Below are positions 36,141 to 47,900 of a stretch of DNA of 64,000 nt, piece by piece. The stretch covers positions 2,721,601 through 2,785,600 of the forward strand of contig ML133422.1 in the NCBI GenBank assembly GCA_003864495.1, in the 5' to 3' direction. The stretch is from Nemopilema nomurai. Taxonomy: Eukaryota > Cnidaria > Scyphozoa > Rhizostomeae > Rhizostomatidae. The translations under genes and the position numbers were made by a program. Each line of letters starts with the position of its first letter. Positions within the stretch are counted from its first letter, which is position 1. The notes under the pieces were generated by a model that was not told where the DNA came from, did no database searches, and was given only the letters and a program-made list of their open reading frames with translations.

Positions 36141-37231
36141 AGTTTGATAAATCAAAGGAAACTGGTTCGTCTTCTGTTTACCAAACGTCGGCGACGAAGA
36201 GAACAGGGACTAGGCCAGGCGAGCGACATGTTGGTGCCAGGTCAAGCACGCCTAACTCTTCTGGATCGTCCGTGGCTGATAGTCCACGAAATGCCACGAG
36301 TACTGCAGTTGTGAAGGACAGTTTGAGGAAGGGTGCTGCATCAAATGAAGCTAAGACAAGAAACAGATTGCAGGCCAAGGTAACGTACCCCAAGAACAGT
36401 CCATACGGGAAGGCAACGGCTAAGGAGAAGGAAGCACTTGAGAAGGAAGAAGTGAAGGAAAGCTCAAATATCCGTGTCGGGGATAAAGGTGGGAAAAAAG
36501 AAATTGACTCGATGCGTGGTCAAAAAGTTGAGAAGATCAAAATGGTGAAGAAGCCAACAACAAAGGCAAGTAAGGGAAAACAATTAAAAAGTTCAGCTGT
36601 GGGAGACGATCCTAAAGGGAGTAAGACAGGGCAAAAAGGTGCAACCGCTGTTAATGGTGCAAGTGCTTTGACGAAAGAGCGGGAAAACGGCTCCATCGAA
36701 AGTCTGAAGCAAACACGGAAAAGGACAATCTCGTGGTTCAGCAGGAATAGCTCGAAGTCATCAGAGAAGAAAAAGAACGAAGCAAGTGCCCGAATGAAAG
36801 CAGATTCAGTGGCTGGAGCTGCGAAAGCGAAGGCAGAGGCGGCTAGGCCAAAAGGCGCAGAGAAGGAAACGATTGTGGCAAAACCATCTGGTGCAAAGGA
36901 CAAAAAGTCGAAAGCCAAAGGTAAAAAAGCAGACAAAGAAGCTACGAAGCCGACTGAAGTATCAATAGGTGCTGATGTGAAGAAAAAGTCGTTGAATGAT
37001 GCCGGGAGTCCGCAGAGCCCCTCGGTCAGGAACTTGAAACAGCAGTACGAGAGCCAAGAGACAACTAAATTCACGCAAGGCGCCCCCCTGCGCAGGACTG
37101 GCAATAACACATCGAGGAATGCCATCAAACGCAAGGATACAGCTCCTGCAAAGCGTGTCGAAAGCGAGGCAGCACAGAAGCCAGCCTCATCTTCAGTTGC
37201 TCAACTGAGAAAGAAGTTTGATGGGAAGTAA
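36131..37231 (+). CDS. C-terminal basic tail of CABIT-SAM copy 2, in a shifted frame
   Basis: 366-codon frame in the -1 frame relative to the preceding one, overlapping it by 10 bases (ATGTCTTTGA holds the ATG of this frame and the TGA of the other). The frame is open from 36110. It is rich in Lys, Ser and Ala and looks disordered. It ends in VRNLKQQYES and SVAQLRKKFDGK, matching INSLMQKYEKK and FVTNMKMKFNDK at the end of copy 1. It is therefore the tail of the same protein and not an unrelated gene. It could be joined by an unrecognised intron, by frameshifting or reinitiation, or the break may be an assembly error or a real mutation. Confidence 0.65.
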   Translation: MSLKFDKSKETGSSSVYQTSATKRTGTRPGERHVGARSSTPNSSGSSVADSPRNATSTAVVKDSLRKGAASNEAKTRNRLQAKVTYPKNSPYGKATAKEKEALEKEEVKESSNIRVGDKGGKKEIDSMRGQKVEKIKMVKKPTTKASKGKQLKSSAVGDDPKGSKTGQKGATAVNGASALTKERENGSIESLKQTRKRTISWFSRNSSKSSEKKKNEASARMKADSVAGAAKAKAEAARPKGAEKETIVAKPSGAKDKKSKAKGKKADKEATKPTEVSIGADVKKKSLNDAGSPQSPSVRNLKQQYESQETTKFTQGAPLRRTGNNTSRNAIKRKDTAPAKRVESEAAQKPASSSVAQLRKKFDGK

Positions 37232-37413
37232 AGTGCGTATGTTTTGAATACCAAATGTTATGAGACGGTAGAAAAGTATGAATACCTTCAGAGTGAAATT
37301 CTTCGGTATGATCAGCATAATAATAATTATAATTATAGTAATAATAATCGAATGTTTTAACAGGATAACCTATCAATGCAATATATACTGTTATCATTAG
37401 GGTCCTGATACCT

Positions 37414-37419
37414 AATAAA
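37414..37419 (+). terminator. Candidate polyadenylation signal of CABIT-SAM copy 2
   Basis: AATAAA 183 bases after the TAA of the shifted frame, supporting one transcript ending here. Confidence 0.4.
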
Positions 37420-38774
37420 TTAATGGTAAAAGATCTAAAAACTGTTTACAAGAGTTCAATACAGTCTAATCTAAAGATAAAATAATTTTTCGGATAGCAG
37501 AAACTAGAAATTCACACTTTATTTATCCGTCAGCTTAGTCCATCATTTCCCCCATAAGACTCATTCTTATGTCACTACATTACTGTAACTTTTAGATGCA
37601 TGCTTTTTGTAGGGAATAAACAACTATTATAATGAAAAAATCTCTTTCGAACTCTACATGAAGTTCCTGGGTATCAGCCAGAGCCTTAGCTTTCCCTTTT
37701 TAACCCATATGCAGTTTCTGAATACAAATTTAAGCCTTCGATGTGCTGGATAATTATATTTCTCTGTACACGTGTAGAGAGGAAATTGTGAAAAAACGAG
37801 TGAAACGTGTGAAAAAATGGAAAATGTTGATAAAGGGGCCCGAAGAATGACACCATGACTCCGATAAATTTATAAAGACCAGTTTTACAAAGCTCCCCTT
37901 GCATAAAATATCAGCGAGGGGCTTCCAATCAACCCCTCAACCGGACTGTTAAAACCTCTCGCTTCGCGCCATGTCTCTCTAACTTACTCACAAAGCAATA
38001 ATCAATCCACAATATTACAGCATTATCATTAGTTGTGTCTTTAGTCTGAAATATAAGTACGGCCTTAGTGAATTTAATTTTACTGTATATTAGATTGTAA
38101 AGCGTATTTTAATTATTCAAATAGACAATGTTTTTAAAAGAAATTTAAATGCACCTTAAGATATATATTCTAGATTGTAGAACACTGTGGTTTAGAATGT
38201 TAACAATTATAATTGAAAAGACGTTCTAACCAACATATCTTCACAATATGTGGATTATTTTGCATTTCTTGCAAGTAGCCGAGCTTATCATGCATGTAAA
38301 AATTGGAACAGCAAGGTCTGCATTGTGTATGTTATTTTGACATCATCCCCACATGACAAAATAGTCATAGGTCATAGCGTTGATGTTGTTGTCCTGTGGA
38401 AGACAGGGAGAAGGGGTCACGTCAGCTGACGATCGTTTCCCAAAGTTCTAATTCGCGGTTGTAGAAGTCATTATAGCCACCTTGTTTTGACATTGTCAAG
38501 AAATAGACAAATTCCAATTGAATACATATTTCTTTGTTAAAAATGAAAGGAATTACCAGACCTGAGAAATGATTGTTGAAAGGGCAGAACAAAAATGAAC
38601 ACAGAATCAAAACGATAATCATTGTGGAGGGAAACTTGAAAGAACACAAGCTTCGCAAACTTACAGAACATTTGAAATGTTTTCCGCGGTCGTCAATCGA
38701 AAGCAGGCAAGTTCTTTATCAAATTCGTATTCAGTTCAAAAAAACTGAAAAGAAACAAATTATTCCATACTGAT

Positions 38775-39014
38775 TTGATTCGTTTCTACCTTGCATCCAA
38801 AGGTAGTTTTAGGACACTGAGAAGCTTAAGCTTATCGAGCAGTGTCCTAGTCCTTCCTCTCGATGTGACCACACCTCGTGATTCCTTATGCCTGGGAAAT
38901 ACAGAGAGCTGGCAACTCTCCTCACTCTGGGTGAAAGTTTGGTCATGCCAGGGACTCGAACCACGGACCCTTGGGTCCGTAGTCAGCGCCTCTAACCACT
39001 GAGCCATCCTCGCA
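38775..39014 (-). mobile_element. tRNA-Arg(ACG)-derived SINE
   Basis: The head at 39014-38946 (minus strand) looks like a tRNA: box A TGGCTCAGTGG (39006-38996) and box B GGTTCGAGTCC (38962-38952). CTGACTACGGA between them matches the anticodon arm of tRNA-Arg with anticodon ACG. Acceptor and anticodon stems no longer pair, so it is not a working tRNA. The body extends to about 38775 and contains a strong hairpin at 38811-38848 (AGGACACTG and CAGTGTCCT arms). The 3' limit is approximate. Confidence 0.7.
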
Positions 39015-41868
39015 TATACAATTTTTATCCGTGACAGTTTTCCCCAGCTTCCAAGGGCATTTTAACGTGAAGTTGTCGGTAGGCCTAGACACTCTCTACT
39101 ATAAACGAGTCAGCAAATTTTAACGCTTGCAAGTCTTGGTTTTTCAAATTTCAAATACGTGTTCATCAGATTGATTAAAGTAATTAATTAATTTTCACGA
39201 CTAGCGTTCAAAATTAATACTATTAAACAACAATAAGCCTCGAAATATAAAAAGTCTTTCTTAAGGAGACTAGTAAAAGCCAATGAGCTGTTGATGGTAC
39301 TAAAGTGGATACTGGTCACCAACGCTAATTTATTCGCCAGGCTTTTTGCGCCAATTACCTCTGGGGCTAATTCATCTTTTAAATCCTGGCCTATGTGTCA
39401 TTCCACAGGGCTGTACATTTTTATCGAATGGAGATTTAAATTACCAAATTCTGACCAGGTAAATGTCTAAGATAAGTCGCCATTTCAGCTACTGCATGCT
39501 TCCCAACTACACCCTGAGCTGCATCCAACACTCTGCGAAGGAGCAATCAATGTTCTATTATGCCAAGGGAAGGATTTTGCCAAGGGAAGGATTACAAAGG
39601 ATTAAATAATAACAGCAGCACTCACAATGATTGCATTTTGTGGAAGTGGGGACGATTAGTAAGGGTATGGGAAGCTTTAGATATTGTCCTGAAGTTAGTA
39701 CTGACTGAAAGCCATCAAAGGAGGACTCGTTACACATCGCATGGTGAAAGGGTCTCTCCCCACGAGCATTTTCATCGAAGCGAAGTGAGATTGAAAGAAG
39801 GGCACAGCATTTAAATATGTGTATTAAATATTACATTTACCGTTAGAGTACGGATTAAATTGAATATTCGTGACTGTCGTTTCTTTCTGCTAAGACATCA
39901 ATTAGCCACCTCTCCGTAGGCTTCAATAACTCTCTTAAATTTTTTTAAAGAATTCGTTAAAACGTAAACATAGCCTTAGCCCCAGACCCCAAATACTTTT
40001 AGAATGATGACTGGAACTCAGGCTTCTATCTCTCACCCTACCTATCCTTCACCTCTTTTGATTAAAAATTCACCATTTTCAAAATGAGCTAAACCATGTG
40101 TGCTGAAGTAGCGATTCGGGGATAACTTTCGTAGAAAACGCATGGTGATTTAAGATTGCTGGTTCACCTCAACGTCAAAGTGAAGTTATACAAAAACATC
40201 AACATTTTCAGCGCTTTATGGGCATTTTCAATGAGGACGGAGCTATAATCCCACATTAAACAATGCCAGAGGCACTAGCAATTTACACCTGAAAGGTATA
40301 CAACTTTGATCATACGATTGCGAGGCCCCCCGCGTCACCACGAGGCTTAGCATGTTTTGACGTAGCACCTCGCAGAAGTGCAAGCAAATTTGAAAAGCAA
40401 CGCCCTATCAAGGCAGCTTTAGGTGTTGAAGACAGAAAGCAGGAATCAATCAATACACCAAAGTTGAACAGCACCATACATAAACCAAGATAATCAAGGC
40501 CTTATGAAAGACACGTGTTCTTAGAACGATAGAAATAATATAAATTATGACGTCATAAAAGATTAGAAGCCTCGCGTTCCAATGTTTACAGTCCCAGAAT
40601 TCCATTCGAGAAACTTAATTTAAAAACACAATTACAAAACTTAGGTCAAGAAAAGACTACGAAACACTTACGAGCAACTTAAAAGTTTGCCTTTTATTAA
40701 AAATTATATTACATTGGTGTACGTAAACTTCATGGTAGATTCAAATTCATTATTAGCAGCGCAAAAAATATTGAGAAAAACTAAATGGCATCGGTATACG
40801 CTGGTGCCGAAACCCCTAGATTGGTAAGATCAGATCAAAACCAAAATTCCATCATTTCGCCATTTCTAGATATTCAGAAGCTGTCATCACCCCCTCCCCC
40901 CATCTACGCCACAATCAACCCATCCTTCATCAAAGCACCGCTACCCTTATCCCTTCCCTTTCTGTTAGTAAATGTCATCATTATTAACTGGCTACCAAGT
41001 CGAGTCATCGTCTGCGGCAATGGGTCATGGTGCCGTGGGTTCTTGGTCACCAATGTCACACGAAGACCACGCCACAAAAAACCGCCCATCATATCCCTGG
41101 TGAGTCAACACCCAGAATATATTGCACAAAAACCATAATTTTTGGGCAGCAATTGAAAACGTCTTTTAATCGCCAGATGTTAACTTGAGTGTATATACAA
41201 GAAAAAAGAAAATTTGGCCTTCTCAGTTAAAATGAAAAGCTAGTCGAACAAAATTACAAATCATGGAAGTTAAAAAAGCAAACTTCGAAGAGTCCTAGGC
41301 AGGATCACTGGTTATAAACAAACAAAGGCTAACAAGAAAGGCGTTGGTAACAACCATGTGATTTACTTAGAGCAGATGATATAACAGTCATAAAAGCTAA
41401 AGAATCGTAAGCACAAATCTAATTATCAGACAACTAACAGCCAACAACTTAGTTTAAAACTTGAAGCTAGCATGGCCCCAGGACCATTCGTAGATTAAAT
41501 TACAATTGGCATTTCAAAGTATCAATAGACAGACACTCATGCACTGGGTGCTTGAGATTTTATATTACTAGTATTGAGCGTAATTTTTTTACAAATACTT
41601 TCCTATCTGCAAACTGCAGTACATGCAGCATATTCTTCAAATCCCTCGAACAACCCTGACAAACCCTGCATATAAAACTCTGTACCTCTAATAAACCATC
41701 CATTTCGAAATTATTACATACACTACAATGGGGTGCTACAAATGATTTGCTCCCTCCCATTGGCACTCTCCGCAGCAGCCGAGGCATTCTCCTCAAGGAT
41801 GCCTTGCTTTTCTGGCATGATAACGATAACGGTTGCGTTTCTATTCACGGAGAGATTTCCTGCCGGCG

Positions 41869-44800
41869 TTAAGATCGTGCGGAAGTTCTCCCCGCAATGG
41901 CAGGTACGCCCCACTGTCTGGTTGGAAGATTGCCGTGGGTCCACAGCGGGCGAAGCGCCGGCCATTTGGGACCAATCTCGATGATGCTTGGCGAAATCTG
42001 GCTTATATGACAAGAGTGGGGGCTGCATTCGCCACGCCCCGAGTTTTGAATAAACCTAAGCTTCACGGATTTCCATATCTGGAAGAGGGGGTCGAAGTCC
42101 TCTGTGACATCAAGACCGTCATCAAAAGCTTTCTGGAACTTGGCTTTCCGGATCTGATCCAGCACTTCCTCCAGTGCCCGAAGCTCCGCCATGTTGGACT
42201 GCGCGCGCACGAATCCGTCCGGGCGAATATCGGGTGAGGAGTGGCGCAGCGAGATGGCTGGAGCGGCGTACGCTTTTGGTGCCGTTTGCCTGCCATCTGG
42301 GTATGGACTGGGTCGTTTGCGTGACAGCGTACCAGGCCCCGGGTGAATAACGCGTTGGAACTGTGGCATGGGGTTCCGCGCAGAGACGGGGGGTGATAAC
42401 ATGTGCCTGTCATACAGGTTGACCTCCGTGAGTTTGTGCATGTGATGGCGCTTCTGCGGCGCCATTGTGGGAGAGACCACGTGATCGAGCGTCACCGTGG
42501 GCAAACTGTCACACAAAGTCTTCTGTGGGCCTGGGTTCGACAGGGCTGTAACACTTGAACTAAGTGCCACCATGCTAGTGCTTCCCTCGTCGCTACAGGA
42601 CGAGAACTCGTCAGTGGAGTTCGACATCTCAGGGAAGTCTTCCCGGAACTCATCCTCATCATTCATCATCTGAGTGATGGTTGGAGGATCATTGAGAGGC
42701 TGATTCAAGATGCTCATTGTTGGCCGGGTAATCCTGCCGCTTGGTCGCACGAAATTCTGATTTCCGTCAACATGCTTATCGAAATTCGCTAGATTACCTC
42801 GTGGGTTTTTCATCGCTATGTTCATTAAGCTGTCTTTTCTTCTTCCCTGCAAGTTTAAATCTGGATCAGGGCCTAAAATTGTGCTAAGCCTTTCTTGGCC
42901 GAAATCATCGCTTTCGAACACCGTGTTAAAATTTGATGTCGGGATGGTTTGGCGCGAAAAAGGAAAGATGCCCACAGACTTGAATCGATCAGTGATAACG
43001 ACTTCGCTCGAGACGTTGCTCCAAAACTCCTTAAAGATCTCCGTGAAAGCCTGATAAGTAAACGGGTTACCATCAAACTCGGGGCTTAGGGCAACCGACT
43101 TCCACGCTTCACTGAAAACGCCGTCGAGCGAAAGGTCTATCGGCTGCAACTCTTGCGACAGCACGGCTGGGATGCAAAACATGATGACGTCATTGACAGA
43201 GGCAGCCATCAACATTTCTCGCGTTACTAAGCAATTCTGGCCATCATATATAAGAATACACGGCCCCCGTCTCGACAGGCTTTGTAGAAAGATGTCGTGG
43301 AACCAAATAAGAAAAAAGTCATCATCGAGACGGTCTTGCGTGAACTTCTCGTAATTTCCCCGGGCAGCATCGCGGTTGTCTGATACGTTAACAAACAATG
43401 GTGCAAGGGATTGGCCTAGTGCATTAACACAAGTGATGACAGAAACTTTGCGTTGTTTTGGAGTTTTAGTGTCATTCTCCAAGGATACTGATATTTTTCC
43501 ATCGATTCGTGATCCATTGTGATCGCCCCCGTCTGTGCTTATATCGTCACAGTTGTCTTGTCCTGCTTTCCCTAATTCCAATTTATACTGATTAAACCTT
43601 TTTGTCATCTCATCTAGATCGAAATAGCTCTCATTACAACTAAAAATTAATTCAGAATGTTCTAGAAAATTTATACCATACTTATTGGAAGTTAGCCCGT
43701 CAAACAGTTGCTGGGTGCAGTTGCTTAGCAACACATCTTTCATGCGTTGTTTCTGCACCCCATAAGCTTCCTCTGACTCATTTACTATTGGCTGGTTATG
43801 CCTGGCACAAAACGATTGCCACCACTTTGCATTTGGAAATGGTTCTCCTGAAACATTGCCATTCTTTTTCACTGTCTTCCCGGCCATGTACATGATCATT
43901 TCCTTTGCTTTTCCATAGCCCTGCTTTCTCATGATCTTGTAGTAGTCGATAAGTGCTCTTTCATCTTGAGCACTCAGAACTGAGGTAGTGGCAGCTCTCT
44001 TTGCGCTTCTGACCTTCCCTATGTAAACAAGGAACTAACAAATGTTAACTAATGCAGCAAATATATAGTTTTCAGGGCACAATAACTTTAGAAGGACATT
44101 TCAGAGAGCTAGAGGCTTGTCTTCCAAGAGACTTCTCTTATAGATAAAATGTAAAGGGGATAAAATGGTACTAACACTGTCAAGTTCAAATTCAAGTTTT
44201 GAATTTGAGCACAGTATAAAAATCAATAGTACAAAAAGTATATGATAAAAAGAGAATTGAGTAGATAATAAGTAACTTGTCCAAAGTACCATGAGTACAA
44301 TCATTCTGATAACTTGTTTACATCAAAATATTCAAGAAATGCTACTGACCAAGCGTGTCATTTCGTAAAATCAAATATGAGGGGCTAGACAGGGTGATGC
44401 CATTGTGTCAAAGAAAGCAAAAATTAACCTAGAAGACTATACCCATTAACACCCAAACTGTGGACCTCAAGGGACAGCTTTAGTTCCCTGTCATGTTTGT
44501 ACCATGCTACTAAATAATATTGGTTTCTATCAACAATGGTCTGTCATGAAAAACACCAGCTTGAAATTAAAGAAAGAATAAAAAGTTGCAAAGTCCCTAA
44601 ATCTAGAAAACCGACAATATCTTGCTTATGAATGTCAAACAAATAAAATGTTCCTGTTATTTCTGCTATTTTAGCAATTGAAAAATATGAATGATTGCAA
44701 AACTAGAGAATACATGAATGCATCTAGTATAGCTCACCAGTGACTCTGTCTCTCAATGTTGTTCTCGGAATATTCAAACTCTGTGCTGCCTTTGTAATAG

Positions 44801-44954
44801 ACATACCTTGCTTTACCAAAAGCATGGCTGAGATCATGTCTTGAGAGGTCCATGGTGCTCTGGAGCCTTTCTTTCTTTCACCAGCAGAGTAAATATCTGA
44901 CAAATCGTCTGAGTCTATTCTTTGTTTCATCAGAGCATGCTGATGGGGTTCCAT
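41869..44954 (-). CDS. Pogo/jerky-type transposase-derived protein (psq HTH plus DDE_1-like domain)
   Basis: Exons 44954-44738 and 44018-41869 (phase 1) give 788 residues. Exon 1 ends in a pipsqueak-type helix-turn-helix with AAQSLNIPRTTLRDRVTG. Exon 2 has a CENP-B/transposase-like segment (PFPNAKWWQSF), then a DDE_1-type core: SCNESYF where active relatives have an N-x-DE-[ST] motif, CILIYDGQN for the second Asp, and LQPIDLSL for the third. The first Asp appears to be Asn. A disordered Ser/Pro-rich tail of over 300 residues follows, ending in a helical AELRALEEVLDQI segment. The substitution, intron, long tail and lack of visible flanking inverted repeats suggest a host-recruited DNA-binding protein, but a decayed transposon remains possible. 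The 3' half is more GC-rich than the 5' half. Confidence 0.8.
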
Positions 44955-47900
44955 GTCTGCTAAGAAAATCCCTCTAATCAACCAAACAGGCAATAGATAA
45001 AGATGAATATATAAAGCATATGATAAAGCATTTGGAAAGAAACTTTAGGATACTAGGCTCTAAAGAAACTAGCTAATTTCTCATTGGTCAACTAGAGGGA
45101 CCAGGAGTAATAATACATGTTCCATTATTTAAGTTGCTATTGAAAAGTTACAAACATTCAAATTGTTGCTAAAACAAAGTACAATTGACTGATAACCAAT
45201 CAAAACTGATTATTTTGATTCTAGTACTCTTAATGTTACAAACAGGATATGATTCAAAAGCCTGGTAAGATTCAGGATAAATGCCAGGCAGATTTAATGT
45301 CTGGGGACTGTTGACAATCCACTCTTAATGCAGACTTAAAGTCAATAAATGCAAGACGAAAAGCAAGACGCAGAGCACATTCTTTCTGAAAAAATATAGT
45401 TGAGGAGAAAAAAAAACAGTTTAATAATAATAAAATAATGAGTTGTAATGAAAGAAGAATGAAAGAAAGAATAACACTGACAGAACAACAAACATTTGGC
45501 AATCTTTAAAAAGACCAATGTGCCAAAAATTGACTGTAAAGGATGAACTGTCCTGGCATAAACTATTAGACAATAAGAAAGTAATGAAGAGAACTACTAA
45601 TTTAACTTTTTAGTTTAAAGGTTTAGAAAAAGAAGAACTCAATGCCAGCAAGGCATTTACCATTAGGCACATGCAACATTTGTTAGAACATTGTTCCTAA
45701 ATACAAAGTATGTCTCTGACGAAACAGGTATTCTTTCAAAACATGTATCATCTTATTATGCAAATTATGCAAATAACCTTCGTGTAGCAGAAATAATTAT
45801 TTTTGATTGATCTTAGAGCACCAGAACATGAGGTTAGGCCATTTCAAACATATTAGCAGTCATTAATATTGATGTAAACGATATATTATTTACAGCTTGA
45901 AACTTGATATCGTGAAAAAGTATTGAACGAATATTGAAACCTTTCCGTATGATAGATTTCTCAAAGTGCTTCCACCAAAACATTATCACAAAGTCGAAAA
46001 AGCGTACAAACTGACGCGGGCTTTCCCCTATATCTTGTCCTTGAATAATTAGTGTTAGCTATCTGGCCTTTATTTGAAGAGAATCAAAGTTCAAGGCAAA
46101 TATTGATTAACATTACCAGGTCACCGAATGTCTATAAAGCTCAGAAAAACACAACTTATGAGGAAATGAAACATGATTGTCTGCGGAAAACTAGAAACGT
46201 TTTGATCAATATTGTTTTTAAGGAATCGGAATGGACGATGTAAATATACCCCTAAGGAGCCACAATAACATTTAAGCAGAAATTGCAGCACAAAATCCAA
46301 AGAACACAAAGCTTAATGAAAATGCAATGATATAACTACAAGTCAGGACACGGGAATACAATTTTGGGTCAAAGGATTATAAGCTAGTACCCACAAGCTT
46401 CGTTGATGGCCTAAGCCCACCACGTTTTGCTTCCCACATCCAAAATGATGTCACCATGTTGACTGGAAATGAAAATAAAAGGACAAATTACCTTGAGCAT
46501 TGGTTTGCCTTGTCCTTGGAGATCTGAAACCGTCGTAGTATTGTGGCGAATGCGATGTTTTTTATCTGCGTGTAAATAATTGTTGTCGCGAAAGCTTGGC
46601 GTGATAGCATACCGTTTGGACGGTACGCCAAAGACAACCCGCAGGGGCTTTGCCGCAATGATGGCCCGCTATGACCGCTGATGAACGGAATATCCGCTGT
46701 TCCAAAAGACCTCCGACCCAACAATCAAGGATTATTATCCTTCCCTGACAGAATCATTGGCTTTTCGACACTGTTTTTGTCAGTGGCGAGCAGTCCAAGG
46801 GAGGCGGCATTGAACTGAAACGCAACTGGTCGAGGAACAGGGAAAAAAGAGGGGTGGGGGCAGCTCAAAAGCTCGCCACATCGTCGGTTGCCCGGGTAAG
46901 GTAAACGAAACAGCTTTGGAAAACGTAACAATTTTTATCTCTTCGGATTGATAAAATGGAGAGTCTTGATGTCGGAACTTTGCGCCGGCTTTCTTTTGGC
47001 GTTAAATCAAGCTTTGTGGCGATGTTACTACTGGCGTAAAGGAACCGACAAAGATTAGGATCGCTGCAAACGAACCGGCCGGGGCGTGGAGGGCAAACGA
47101 ATTTGGCGTACATTAAATCATTCTTCTAAATGATTTATACTTCTCAAACGATACATCGAAATAAATCTCCATGCGATTTGATACCATATAACAACAAGGA
47201 CAGATTAGAAACCGCAGTAAGACGACTACAAATCAACTCTGCAGAGATCGAGACATAGGGCACTGTTGATCCCCCTAATGACCTTTGGATGGGGACCAGG
47301 GCCGTAAATCTATCTTGTCAATTGGGGGGGGGGGGGCAGCCGAACCAATAACACAGAGCGATACCACTATACTAACATAACCAACCAACCTTAACAATAG
47401 TTGATTAGAGCTCGACCAAGTGGCTATAGTGTAGTGCTAACCCAGGTACAAAGGATCCCATTTCTTTGGAAGAAATCGATATAAATTCTAACGCAAAATC
47501 TTTGCCCCAAATTTTGGGGGGTCTGGTCCCCCCATCCCCCCGGGATTTACGGCCCTGCTGGGGGCTGATTTAAGATCCCTGCAGTAGAGAGGGGCGGATA
47601 GAGAGAAAGAAGGAGCGAGGGGTAGAGTTTTATTGCAGTTATGTAATAATTGGATCCTTCATTTCCTTTCTCAAGTGTCAAAAGCAACTTTTCAAGTGAA
47701 TGTTGATTCTGTTGTTAGTGCATGTATAAAGCAAATTGTCCAGCTCTTTATGAACTGAATGCGTGAGCTAGTTCAAAACTCTTCCACAATGTGGATTCTA
47801 TAAGGGGGCCAATGAGAAGTCTAACTTCATGAAATCAGAACGACCACGCCATTTGAGGTGACGATAGAGTTGTAATTCTATAAAGACAAACAATTCGATG

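Larger units (their letters stand above)
37232..41868. other. Convergent spacer, mostly non-coding
   Basis: Contains the 3' UTR of CABIT-SAM copy 2, a SINE near 38.9 kb, and a duplicated 17-bp unit starting TGCCAAGGGAAGGATT at 39561-39593. A TGACGTCA occurs near 40548. An open frame at 40785-41138 (+) has no domain. On the minus strand at about 41560-41720 a short Cys-rich stretch (CSVCNNF, CRVCQGC) might be an alternative 3' exon of the pogo-type gene, but no splice join could be shown. Confidence 0.45.

Noticed and set aside
36520..37134. Minus-strand 204-codon Phe/Leu-rich frame
   Set aside because: Shadow of the Lys/Ala-rich coding frame on the plus strand.
38946..39014. Functional tRNA-Arg gene
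   Set aside because: Acceptor and anticodon stems do not pair and a SINE body follows the head.
40785..41138. Plus-strand 117-codon frame with a hydrophobic segment
   Set aside because: No homologous motif, no neighbouring exons; likely chance in a C-rich stretch.
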